A stretch of 64,000 nt of DNA from Pseudarthrobacter sp. W1I19 (GTDB taxonomy: Bacteria > Actinomycetota > Actinomycetes > Actinomycetales > Micrococcaceae). The number at the start of each line of letters is the position of its first letter. The stretch's first letter is position 1. The position numbers and the translations under genes were made by a program. The stretch is from contig NZ_JAUSZR010000001.1 of the NCBI RefSeq assembly GCF_030817835.1, positions 2,418,001 to 2,482,000 of the forward strand, in the 5' to 3' direction. Shown here piece after piece: positions 51,907 through 60,285 of this stretch. The notes beneath the pieces are model-generated. The model saw nothing but the letters and a program-made list of their open reading frames with translations. It was not told the DNA's origin and made no database searches.

Positions 51907-51937
51907 GGCTGCGGCGCCGTCACCCGGCGCCGCAGCC
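51907..51937 (-). terminator. Perfect GC-rich hairpin between pnbA and pcaH
   Basis: 13-bp perfect arms (GGCTGCGGCGCCG and its complement) flank a 5-base loop, 98 bp after pnbA and just before pcaH. There is no U-tract on the minus strand. It may reduce read-through from pnbBA into pcaHG or protect the pca mRNA end. Confidence 0.6.
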
Positions 51938-52034
51938 GTCGTCCTGGTTGTTTGACCCCCGGGTCGTTGGGGTCTTGCGCGTTCTTCGTCTCGCGGCTGG
52001 TTCTTGGTGCCTGAGTGAAGTACCTATTGTTGGC

Positions 52035-52820
52035 TCATTGTTGGCTCGAAGCTGAGAGGGTGTTGCCGTTTTGCCCTGGTTCAGTGTGAAAGGTAACGAA
52101 GCTGTCAACGCATTCCCTCGTCGTTGCCAAGCGGTTCAACCTGTGCCGTGGGTCGGCATATCCAAGTGAGACTCCGCAGACGATTAGTTGGTCCTCCGGG
52201 ATGCGCATGTGCAGACGCAGGACCGGATGGAAGTCAATGAATGAGGCCTGCGTGCAGGTATCCAGCCCGGAAGCACGCGCGGCCAGCATCAGTGACTGAA
52301 GGAAGAGACCCGCGTCGAGCAGACCTCCGCCCAGGGAACTACGCCCGATGGTGACAAAGATGCCAACAGGAGCTCCGAAGAAGTCGTAGTTGCGCCGATG
52401 ATGCATCAATCGCGCTGGAGTATCCGTGGCTGATATCCCCAAGGTTTCGCGGTACAGAAGATCACCGAATTGCCTGCGACGGGACCTGAACGGTTCAATC
52501 CACTCGTCCGGCCGGGGCTGGTACGGATATTCGTTTTCGACGCGGTCCTGATTGTCATGAGCTTCCAGAAGCGCCGCGGTGAGGGCAGCTTTAGCCTCAC
52601 CGGTGACAACGTGAACTTGCCAAGGCTGTGAATTTGAGTTGCTTGCAGCTCTGGCCGCGAGAGCAAGCAAACGCTCAACTTCCGTCTCCGGAACAGGGGT
52701 CGGAAGGAAGGCTCTGACGCTGCGTCTGCTGTTTATGGCATCCTCCACGCTCATAAAGGTGTCCCGCCGCCAGGGCACAAACCGCTTCACTGCGAGTGGA
52801 TTCTTTTCAAGGTTTCGCAT
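52035..52820 (-). CDS. pnbA: Nitroreductase, probable 4-nitrobenzoate reductase (PnbA-like)
   Basis: This is an FMN nitroreductase of up to 261 residues: INSRRSVRAFLPTPVPETEVERLLALAARAASNSNSQPWQVHVVTG, then GAPVGIFVTIGRSSLGGGLLDAGLFLQSLMLAARASGLDTCTQASF and LIVCGVSLGYADP. The reaction would be 4-nitrobenzoate to 4-hydroxylaminobenzoate. The assignment depends on the neighbouring lyase. The start at 52820 has AAGGAC upstream; MSVEDAINSRRSV at 52754 is a shorter alternative. It follows pnbB by 26 bp. The stop lies in a tandem 11-bp repeat. Confidence 0.82.
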   Translation of the reverse strand: MRNLEKNPLAVKRFVPWRRDTFMSVEDAINSRRSVRAFLPTPVPETEVERLLALAARAASNSNSQPWQVHVVTGEAKAALTAALLEAHDNQDRVENEYPYQPRPDEWIEPFRSRRRQFGDLLYRETLGISATDTPARLMHHRRNYDFFGAPVGIFVTIGRSSLGGGLLDAGLFLQSLMLAARASGLDTCTQASFIDFHPVLRLHMRIPEDQLIVCGVSLGYADPRHRLNRLATTRECVDSFVTFHTEPGQNGNTLSASSQQ

Positions 52821-52846
52821 AGCACCCTAATGTCCTTCGTGGGGGA

Positions 52847-53350
52847 TCAGCTCGGAGTGATGTCGTAGGAAATCCGTCCTGCCGGCAAAAAGAACAGCGC
52901 GATAACAGCCCCTCCTTTTGACTCTGGGTAATGGTGGCTCCCTGGCCCTGGAGCCGTCCAACCGGGCCCGGACCATCCGTTTGGACCCATCAGCCTGGCC
53001 TCCGCATCCAGCGGGACGACCAGATTCAGCTCACCGTAGGGGTGCTGGTGATACTGTCCCCGGAACGGCTCAACACTGTTCATATAGACGGCGGTGATGC
53101 TGAAGTAGTTCAGCACTTCGCTGGGTTCTGCGATGCGGCTGCGTCGGTAGTTCGGCCCGTCAATTTCTATGTTGGCGGCCCAGCCGTCCCTGACGCCCTC
53201 GGTGATCATCCGGGCAAGATCGTCATAAAGGGATGTCCCGGGCCCGTAGTTCGTATTTAGCCAGTTCTCCAATTCCCCGCCAGCGGTGCGGTTCTTCACT
53301 TCCGTGAGGAAGGGGATGCTGCGCTCGATCAGATCCTTGCTGGTGCTCAT
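52847..53350 (-). CDS. pnbB: 4-hydroxylaminobenzoate lyase (PnbB; DUF4863)
   Basis: This lyase would convert 4-hydroxylaminobenzoate to protocatechuate and ammonia. The 167-residue cupin-like protein follows the DUF4863/PnbB family as I remember it: IPFLTEVKNRTAGGELENWLN, DGWAANIEIDGPNYRRSRI, YFSITAVYMNSVEPFRGQYHQHPYGELNLVVPLD with the metal-type His pair, GWTAPGPGSHHYPESKGGAVIALFFLPAGRISYDI. AGGAGCAAGGAA precedes the ATG. First gene after the operator-promoter at 53400-53445. Confidence 0.9.
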   Translation of the reverse strand: MSTSKDLIERSIPFLTEVKNRTAGGELENWLNTNYGPGTSLYDDLARMITEGVRDGWAANIEIDGPNYRRSRIAEPSEVLNYFSITAVYMNSVEPFRGQYHQHPYGELNLVVPLDAEARLMGPNGWSGPGWTAPGPGSHHYPESKGGAVIALFFLPAGRISYDITPS

Positions 53351-53399
53351 TTCCTTGCTCCTAAAGTTTGTTCCAGCACACGTTCGTGTGATGCCAGTA

Positions 53400-53445
53400 A
53401 CGCTAGCGTTCGCTTACGTTACAGTCAATAGCTGTAACGTAAGCG
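53400..53445 (-). promoter_or_regulatory. pnbB promoter with the longest TetR operator
   Basis: Perfect 14-bp arms (CGCTTACGTTACAG and its complement) flank TCAATAG at 53411-53445. Read on the minus strand, TTGACT (53423-53428), 17 bp and TAGCGT (53400-53405) form a promoter with the -35 box in the operator. The expected start near 53393 leaves a leader of about 43 bases before pnbB. It lies between pnbB and the divergent tetR. Confidence 0.82.
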
Positions 53446-53508
53446 CGGAGGAGTTTTTGTACGGGGCGAGGATCTTAGACGAGCCTCGTCGCCGGAATCG
53501 AGGGGTAT

Positions 53509-53534
53509 GTTACGTTAAATGCCTGTAACGCAAC
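53509..53534. promoter_or_regulatory. Degenerate second operator near tetR
   Basis: GTTACGTTAAA and TGTAACGCAAC form an imperfect inverted repeat with a shorter spacer than the other sites. It overlaps the region just before tetR and may help autoregulation. Confidence 0.4.
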
Positions 53535-53552
53535 GAGATGGAGGGGTTTCAG

Positions 53553-54203
53553 ATGCCGAACGAGGTGCGTGACATTGATCGTGACGGGGAATCTGTAGCC
53601 GCATCCAAAGGCGGTCGCCCCCGAGATCCCGCGTTGGATGAAGCAATAATTCTGGCAACGCGCAAACGGCTTGTCCTGGACGGCTACTCGAGGATGGCGC
53701 TGGGCGACATTGCTGCCGACGCTGGAGTAACCAGACCCACGCTCTATCGGCGTTGGCCGGGAAAATTTGAGTTGGTGGTTGATGCCCTTGACTATGGCTT
53801 CAAGGCCCAGCGGGACACCTACCCCTCGCTGAACCTGGACGATCTGCCGGCCACCGAAGCGCTGACGGAGGCAGTACGCCGGCTTGACCCCGCGTATTTC
53901 AACCCGGACGCCATGGTCCTCATGGGCAATTTTATGGGTGAGACCATACGAACTCCGGAACTGCTTGCCATTGTCTGCGAGCACGCCGTGGAGCCCCGCG
54001 TCAACCTGATGGAGAGGGTGCTGAAAAGCCTGCAGGATCGAGGTGAGGTGCGGCGCGACATCGACACTCGCACTATCGCGAGCATGTGCTTCGGCAGCTA
54101 CTTCGCAGCCTTCCTGCGGAACGATACGGAGCGCGCCGGGCTGGCGGAGAAAGTGGTAGCTGTGCTTTGGCCTGGCATAGCGGCAGAGACGAACAAAACG
54201 TAG
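53553..54203 (+). CDS. TetR-family regulator, probable repressor of the pnb regulon
   Basis: This 216-residue regulator has its HTH at about 30-75 (LATRKRLVLDGYSRMALGDIAADAGVTRPTLYRRWPGKFELVVDAL) and a C-terminal TetR_C-like domain with FMGETIRTPELLAIVCEHAVEPRVNLMERVLKSLQDRGEVRRDID. The ATG at 53553 has GGAGGGG upstream; ATG 53538 is an alternative. It sits between pnbB and the carrier gene and is flanked by the shared operators, so it is the natural candidate to bind all of them. 4-Nitrobenzoate or a metabolite would be the inducer (inference). Confidence 0.88.
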   Translation: MPNEVRDIDRDGESVAASKGGRPRDPALDEAIILATRKRLVLDGYSRMALGDIAADAGVTRPTLYRRWPGKFELVVDALDYGFKAQRDTYPSLNLDDLPATEALTEAVRRLDPAYFNPDAMVLMGNFMGETIRTPELLAIVCEHAVEPRVNLMERVLKSLQDRGEVRRDIDTRTIASMCFGSYFAAFLRNDTERAGLAEKVVAVLWPGIAAETNKT

Positions 54204-54246
54204 CGGTGACCTGGCGTCCAGTGCCGGGTGCAGGACCTGGTTTCCC

Positions 54247-54278
54247 ACCCGCCCAATGCCCCGGGGCACTGGGCGGGT
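54247..54278. terminator. Bidirectional terminator between tetR and the MFS gene
   Basis: ACCCGCCCA-ATGCCCC pairs with GGGGCACTGGGCGGGT: 16-bp arms with one mismatch and almost no loop. It lies between the convergent tetR and carrier genes, so it can serve both. Confidence 0.75.
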
Positions 54279-54302
54279 GTTGAGGGGGCCGCTGCCGTCA
54301 CC

Positions 54303-55658
54303 TCACCGATGTATCCGCCCGATGCGGAATACCGTGGTTCCCGCGAGGACCAGCACCAGGGCGATGGCGAAGAAAACTTCTCGTGCCGCTACTCCTTGTC
54401 CAAGAGCCGTTCCAACGAGCAGCGGTCCTGCGATACCTCCAAGCCGACCGACACCGAGGGCCCAGCCAACACCCGTCGACCGCATTGCGGGCGGATAGAG
54501 CAAGCTCGCCAGGGCGGTAACGCTCATCTGCCCTCCGGTTACACACGCGCCGCTAAGAAAAGCCACGATAAGGAGAAGAGTCGGTCCCCCGGCAATGACC
54601 AGGCCGAGGACTGCCACAAAAAGCGCTCCCATTAGGTAGACGAAGCCCAATGTACGGAATGGGCTGATCCGGTCCATGCACGGGCCTATGACTGTAGCGG
54701 CCACAATCCCTCCTATAGTCGTCAGGACCGTGGCAGCTATAACGATGGCCTGCGGCTGCCCGAAAGAGCCGACTATGGTGGGCAGCCAACTTTGAATCGC
54801 ATAGAACGCCGCGAGATTTGCAGCGAACGCCACCCACAGCAGAACAGTACTGCCGAGCCAGCCGCGACTGAAGAGATCCGCAACACGTGAGGGGCGCTTT
54901 TTTGGCCCTTCCTCTGGGGGGGTCAGGATCAGGCCCTGAACTTGACTGCCGGACATGGGATCCAGCAGATGAAGCAACGATCGCGTTCGCTCGATGCCCC
55001 GGGGCCGTGACAAGAGGAATCTCGGCGATTCAGGAAGACTCTTGACCAGGAAGACCAGCAAAAGCAGCGGCACCACTCCCCCGATGACAAACATCATTCG
55101 CCAACCGAGTACTGGAATTACGAGCCCGGAAACTAACCCGGCTGCGACGAACCCGAGAGCCAGCCAGCAGTAGATGAACATGACAAAGCTTGAGCGTCGG
55201 CGCTTCGGCGCGTACTCGCTTGTCAGCGACACCAGACTTGGAATCACTGCACCCAGTCCCGCACCCGTAAGGCACCGTAGACCGATCAGATGCGCCGGTT
55301 CGGATGCCGCCGCCGTCAGGAGGCTCAAAACTCCGAAGAGGGCAGTGCAGCACACCACCAATCGCCGATGACCAACACGATTAGCCAGGGGTGAGAGGAC
55401 CAAGTACCCCACCATGAGCCCCACAATCGCAGCGGAAAGGATTGGACCGAGGCTGGCCACTGGGATTCCCCATTCACGCGCAATTACCGGCGCTGCAAAA
55501 CTAATCGCCTGTGTATCGAAACCATCGAGGAACATCACTGATCCGGACAGCGCAAGAACTACGTAGTGGAACCGCCCCACGGGACGGCTGTCAATAAATT
55601 CGCCGAGGGACAGGTCGGCAGCGCCTAGTGCCGACGGGCGGGTAATACCTGGAGACAT
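54303..55658 (-). CDS. MFS aromatic acid:H+ symporter (AAHS family)
   Basis: This 451-residue inner-membrane carrier has 12 hydrophobic segments. It carries the AAHS mark VMFLDGFDTQAISFAAPVIAREW in TM1 (D-G-F-D), PLANRVGHRRLVVC in loop 2-3, GAGLGAVIPSLVSLTSEYAPKRRRS in loop 4-5 and SLPESPRFLLSRP. It probably takes up 4-nitrobenzoate. Two tandem copies of the TetR operator lie upstream. Confidence 0.88.
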   Translation of the reverse strand: MSPGITRPSALGAADLSLGEFIDSRPVGRFHYVVLALSGSVMFLDGFDTQAISFAAPVIAREWGIPVASLGPILSAAIVGLMVGYLVLSPLANRVGHRRLVVCCTALFGVLSLLTAAASEPAHLIGLRCLTGAGLGAVIPSLVSLTSEYAPKRRRSSFVMFIYCWLALGFVAAGLVSGLVIPVLGWRMMFVIGGVVPLLLLVFLVKSLPESPRFLLSRPRGIERTRSLLHLLDPMSGSQVQGLILTPPEEGPKKRPSRVADLFSRGWLGSTVLLWVAFAANLAAFYAIQSWLPTIVGSFGQPQAIVIAATVLTTIGGIVAATVIGPCMDRISPFRTLGFVYLMGALFVAVLGLVIAGGPTLLLIVAFLSGACVTGGQMSVTALASLLYPPAMRSTGVGWALGVGRLGGIAGPLLVGTALGQGVAAREVFFAIALVLVLAGTTVFRIGRIHR

Positions 55659-55738
55659 GGTCGTTCACTTTCGAATAGGTTCACAGGGGCTGAAGGGCAT
55701 TGGTGCACACCGGCTGAGATCGCAATGATCTGGATCAC

Positions 55739-55778
55739 AACCTATAGGTGCTAAACGTTACAGTCAATAGTTGTAACT
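55739..55778 (-). promoter_or_regulatory. MFS-carrier promoter with TetR operator
   Basis: On the minus strand: TTGACT (55762-55767), 17 bp, TAGGTT (55739-55744). The inverted repeat is CGTTACA-N9-TGTAACT (55756-55778). It points towards the AAHS carrier gene. Confidence 0.75.
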
Positions 55779-55788
55779 GATAGTTCCA

Positions 55789-55826
55789 TTACAGACATTG
55801 ACTGTAACCGAACTCACGGCTAGCCT
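55789..55826 (+). promoter_or_regulatory. Divergent promoter with TetR operator for the small ORF/doxX pair
   Basis: TTACA-N9-TGTAA (55789-55807) is followed in the plus direction by TTGACT (55798-55803), 17 bp and TAGCCT (55821-55826). The centres of this and the neighbouring operator are about 31 bp apart, three helical turns. Confidence 0.75.
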
Positions 55827-55874
55827 TCTTGTATCCCGGGTGCATCAGCACCCAACCATGTGAAGAGGAGTCTT

Positions 55875-56018
55875 ATGCGCGGCAACAAGTCGGTCACAGG
55901 CCTGATGGTCTTAGCAGCACAATCCACTTCGAAGGTTCAGCCTGCAGCTGATTCCGGTACCCCCCCGGTAGCACCTGCACGGCATGTATTTCCGGAGAAT
56001 CGCGGAGGAACGAAATGA
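55875..56018 (+). CDS. 47-residue protein coupled to doxX
   Basis: ATG at 55875 follows AAGAGGAG and opens MRGNKSVTGLMVLAAQSTSK, then VQPAADSGTPPVAPARHVFPENRGGTK. Its stop overlaps the DoxX start (ATGA), so it is at least a translated leader. It has a short, weak hydrophobic stretch (VTGLMVLAA) and no known family. It may be a leader peptide or a small accessory protein. Confidence 0.5.
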   Translation: MRGNKSVTGLMVLAAQSTSKVQPAADSGTPPVAPARHVFPENRGGTK

Positions 56019-56521
56019 CCGATCATGATGGAGCTCTGCTCCTGCTGAGGATCTGCTTTGGCGTAACCATGGCTGCCCACGGGTACAGCAAACTGTTTAT
56101 GGGTGCCGGAATAGCCGGTGCCGGCAAGTGGTTCAGCAGCCTTGGCCTCCGCCCAGGCTCCTTTCATGCCTGGCTGGCAGCGCTGACAGAAATTGGTGCG
56201 GGCATCGCCCTGGCACTCGGACTTTTCACCCCCTTTGCATCCGCGGCGTTCGTCGCTCTGATGCTGGTTGCTGGTTGGACAGTTCACCGCAGTAAGGGAT
56301 TTTTCATCGGCACAGGAGGGTGGGAATACACCTTCATCATGGCGGTGGGGGGCATCGCGATTGCTGTGGCCGGGCCCGGGCACATCAGCATGGACTGGGT
56401 TCTTTTCAGTAACGGCATCATTGCCGGATGGGCTGGACTAACGATCGCTGTCGCCGGAGGCCTACTTGCAGGAGTGGCACTGTTGGCGGGCTTTTACAGG
56501 CCGCAACAGCAACCTTCGTGA
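56015..56521 (+). CDS. DoxX-family membrane protein
   Basis: This 168-residue, four-helix membrane protein has LLLLRICFGVTMAAHGYSKLFMG, SFHAWLAALTEIGAGIALALGLFTPFASAAFVALMLVAGWTVH, GFFIGTGGWEYTFIMAVGGIAIAVAGPG: the DoxX pattern with EIGAGIAL. Members are linked to redox and thiosulfate functions and are often induced by aromatic compounds. It is in the predicted pnb regulon through the operator at 55789. Confidence 0.88.
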   Translation: MTDHDGALLLLRICFGVTMAAHGYSKLFMGAGIAGAGKWFSSLGLRPGSFHAWLAALTEIGAGIALALGLFTPFASAAFVALMLVAGWTVHRSKGFFIGTGGWEYTFIMAVGGIAIAVAGPGHISMDWVLFSNGIIAGWAGLTIAVAGGLLAGVALLAGFYRPQQQPS

Positions 56522-57352
56522 GAGAACAAGACAAAAGAGTCTGACGGCCAGTAGCCGCAACTTTCTCGGTCTGGCCTACCACATGCTTGTTGCGATCCGT
56601 GACGCAGAGGATGCCGTTTAGAGCACATTTCCTGTGCTGGTCGGCCTGGCGAGGACGACCGAGCTGCTGTCAACGACCTGCCGCTGGTTTACCCGGCAAC
56701 CAACAGGATTTGTCTTGATCTGCTGGGCAGCACACGCACGCGACGTGAAAAGTGCGCAGGTGAGTAGTGCCTGAACCCTTGCCTGCGGGATTTCCCGCCC
56801 CCGGCAACATGCTGTATGCAGAGGTCCGGGCGAGTAGAGGATCAGGAGGGCCTCGTGACACTCGACGAATCAATAAGCACCGCATTGGTCGATGTCCTCG
56901 AAACAATGACGTCCACCGTCACGTTGCATTTGTTCTCTCCGACATCTTTGCTTTCTCCTTCAAAGAGGTTGGAGATTTCGTCGGCAGGTCTGACTCGCGG
57001 CGGTACGCCAGCTGGCAAGGTCAGGACGACGTCGTATCCGTTTTAAACGACGCTGCCCGGTTTAGCAGCAGGAATAGGCCACCGTGGTGAAGCCCTTCGG
57101 TGATGCATGGCGAAGTAGTGACTTGCGCCCCCTCGCCGGGTTAGTCAACCCCGCAGTGGTTCTTGTTCCGGCGTCGGCGGAGTCGTTCGGGCTGCACTGA
57201 ACCTCGTCAACGCAGGCACCGGCACCGGCACCGGAACCTCACAAAAGCAGGACCTGTGTCGTCAACACTATGGAAAGAACGCCTCGACTTCTTCCCCTGG
57301 CTGGCCCGCACCGCGCCGCCCAACGCCAGTCCATACCCACGAAAGGCACATC
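56522..57352. other. Stretch without a recognisable gene
   Basis: About 830 bp. Open frames on both strands have irregular codon choice and no family. A decayed gene is possible but could not be identified. It ends just before the ATG of the AhpD-like gene; no strong ribosome binding site is seen. Confidence 0.4.
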
Positions 57353-57814
57353 ATGGCAAAGGCCAACCGCGTCAATATCGGCAAACAGCACCCGGACAGC
57401 TACAAAACATTGATCACCTTATCGACCGAGGCAACCGAAGGCGCTGCTGCCGCTGGTCTGGATCCCTTGTTGGTGGAACTGGTGAAGATCCGAACTTCCC
57501 AGATCAACGGCTGTGCGTTTTGCCTCCGCATGCACACAAGGGACGCCCTGAAAAAGGGCGAGAGCACTGACCGGATCGCCGTCCTTCCTGCATGGGAAGA
57601 GACAAGCTACTTCACCAAGGAAGAACGTGCGGCCTTGCGTCTAACCGAGTCGATTACCAACATCTCGGCCGGGCACGTCAATGATGAGGACTACGAAGCC
57701 GCGGCATCAGCACTAACTCAGGAACAAATCTCCGCGGTGGCTTGGCTTTCAACCGTCATGAACGCCTTCAATCGCGTCGCCGTCACAAGCCGCTACGCCG
57801 TCGGCAGTCACTAA
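57353..57814 (+). CDS. AhpD-like carboxymuconolactone decarboxylase-family protein
   Basis: This 153-residue protein has the AhpD redox centre C54-AF-C57 with His61 (INGCAFCLRMHTRDA), LLVELVKIRTSQ, and LPAWEETSYFTKEERAALRLTESIT. It is probably a peroxidase or thiol oxidoreductase. It lies 79 bp before the frameshifted flavoprotein gene. Confidence 0.9.
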   Translation: MAKANRVNIGKQHPDSYKTLITLSTEATEGAAAAGLDPLLVELVKIRTSQINGCAFCLRMHTRDALKKGESTDRIAVLPAWEETSYFTKEERAALRLTESITNISAGHVNDEDYEAAASALTQEQISAVAWLSTVMNAFNRVAVTSRYAVGSH

Positions 57815-57893
57815 GATCCCCTGCGCTATGCCCGGCGCGGCCAGCCGCCGGCGTCGGGCTTGGCGCGACCATTTCAACGAGACCTGGAAAAGC

Positions 57894-59736
57894 ATGAATA
57901 CTGAAGAGAAAAGACTGACCACTGGCGTCCTTGTCATTGGTACAGGTGGTTCAGGCCTTCGCTCGGCAATTGAATTGGCCGAGCAGGGAGTTGATGTCCT
58001 GGCCGTAGGAAAGCGCCCCAAAGCGGATGCGCACACGGCGCTGGCTGCCGGCGGAATCAACGCGGCACTGGCAACGATGGATCCCGAGGACACCTGGCAA
58101 CAGCATGCAGCGGACACAATCCGGGAAAGCTACCTCCTGGCAAACCCGCAGACAGTACAGATCGTTGCCCAAGGAGCCGAACGGGGAATTGCCGACCTGG
58201 AACGCTACGGGATGGAGTTCGCGTGAAGAAAATGGATCGATCTCACAGCGGTTCTTTGGCGCCCACACATTCCGACGTACCGCCTTTGCCGGAGACTACA
58301 CTGGACTGGAAATACAACGCACACTGATCAGGCGGGCAGAACAACTTGGCGTTCCCATCCTGGACACCGTCTACATTACAAAGTTGCTCGTCCGGGACAA
58401 TGCCGTTTTTGGAGCTTACGGGTTCGACCTGGACAACGGGACCCGGTACATCATCTATGCCGATGCGGTCATCCTGGCAGCAGGCGGACATAACAGGATA
58501 TGGCGACGTTCTTCCTCCCGGCGGGACGAGAACACGGGTGATTCATTTCGGCTGGCGGTTGAAGCTGGAGGACGGATCAGGGACCCGGAGCTCGTTCAAT
58601 TCCACCCGTCAGGGATTATTGAGCCGGAAAGTGCCGCCGGGACATTGGTTTCCGAGGCGGCCCGCGGGGAGGGCGGGATCCTCCGTAACGTTCTGGGTGA
58701 ACGCTTCATGGAGCGCTACGACCCGGAACGGATGGAACTCTCCACCCGCGACCGCGTTGCACTGGCGGCCTACACGGAGATCAAGGAAGGTCGGGGTACA
58801 GTCAACGGCGGGGTCTGGCTGGATGTATCCCACCTTCCCCGCGAAGTCATCATGGAGCGCCTGCCGCGTGTCTATCAGACCCTGATGGAACTTCAGATGC
58901 TTGACATCACGAAGACGCCCATCGAGATAGCTCCAACGGCACATTACTCCATGGGCGGAGTTTGGGTCCGCCCTGAAGACCATAGAACAGATGTCGAAGG
59001 CCTTTACGCGATCGGAGAAGCAGCAAGCGGCCTTCACGGGGCTAACAGGCTGGGCGGAAACTCCCTTATCGAATTGCTTGTCTTCGGCCGGATCGTGGGA
59101 CAAGCAGCAGCCGCGTATTCGAACGAACTCGAAACGCAGCACCGTTCACACGCGGCAGTGGGGGAAGCACGGTCCGAAGTTGATTCCCTCCTGCGTTCCC
59201 GTGGACAGGAAAATGTGCGGGAACTGCAGCGGGCTGTAAGGGATACGATGACTGAGCATGCTGGCGTCGTACGCAGTGAGGCAGGCCTACTTGCAGGCCT
59301 GCAGGAACTTAACGCGATTGAAAACCGAGCCCAAAATCTTGGGGTTCATCCTGACATCGCCGGCTACCAGGACCTCGCTCATGCCTTTGATCTCAAATCC
59401 TCGCTGCTTGCTGCCCGCGCCACCCTGGAGGCCGCGCTGGAGCGACGTGAGTCCCGCGGATGCCACAACCGCTCCGATTACCCTGACCAGGACGACGCCC
59501 TGCAAGTAAACCTCGTATGGTCCCCCGGAGCTCTGGAACACGAAGTCATCCCTCCTGTTCCAGCTGAGATCGCCCAGCTCATGAAAAAAGAGGTGTCAAC
59601 AGCAGGAAAGCTGGGGAGTAAAACAAAAAAGGCCCTGAATTACCAAAGCTCGGTTACCTACACATTTACCTTCGGGACGTCGACTTCATCAAGAGCGAGG
59701 TGTGCCATGGCCACTGGTCGGGGTTGGTTGTCGTAA
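57894..59736 (+). pseudogene. Frameshifted fumarate reductase/L-aspartate oxidase-like flavoprotein
   Basis: Residues 1-111 (VLVIGTGGSGLRSAIELAEQG FAD motif, AHTALAAGGINAALA) end at a TGA after MEFA (58224-58226). The family sequence resumes in the next frame with REENGSISQRFFGAHTFRRTAFAGDYTG and continues through DPELVQFHPSGI, THYSMGGV-type TAHYSMGGVWV and GLHGANRLGGNSLIELLVFG. The change fits a two-base loss, GCGCGT to GCGT. The C-terminus runs past the usual end (VPAEIAQLM) for about 50 residues of unrelated sequence. It could be a true pseudogene or a sequencing error. Confidence 0.82.
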
Positions 59737-60285
59737 CGTTTGGAGTCTCGCTTCGCCAGCGGCTCAGTCCGTTGGTAGAGCCTTACGCGGCTAGACAGGA
59801 GGTGATCTTGTGCGTCGGATAGCGTGCCACGATCATTGGTATCCGTCCGTTAATCAGACTGCAGCGGTAGCATGAAAAGCCATTAAGCAACTGCCAGGCT
59901 TCGCGGACGAGTTCTGCCTCTCTTTAGGATTTCCGCCCCGTGCCAAATCCACTCCCCCCGGCGGCTTGTTGAACTCCGCCCGCCCAGCAAGACTCTCGTC
60001 TTGGGCCGTCATGCAGGCGGAAGACCCGCCCCCAACCGTCCGGGGTCGCCTCGTCCGTGAACGCGGCTACGAACGCTGGCTGTCACCCAAGTTTGTCGTC
60101 TCCACGAACTGCTGCATGGAATCTTGCAGTGCCATTGTGCCCTCCGTTGATTTCCCTAGCCGTGGTGCATTCAATTGGACGGAAAGCCATGCCGGTGCCG
60201 CACAGGAACTGACAGGATTTGCGGTCACCGACACGGCTCTAGCCGGAGGCGCCCTGCCAGTACGGATTCCCGGAGGCTGGACCCT
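59737..60285. other. Stretch without a recognisable gene
   Basis: About 550 bp. Frames such as 59966-60289 on the plus strand do not resemble any family. It may be debris between two decayed genes. Confidence 0.4.

Noticed and set aside
53509..53534. Treating this site as a full member of the pnb operator set
   Set aside because: The half-sites are closer together than in the other four and there is no -35 box in the spacer, so it is listed only as a degenerate site.
57163..57570. A plus-strand Arg-rich frame overlapping the AhpD-like gene
   Set aside because: Basic, low-complexity product in another frame of a gene with a clear AhpD motif.
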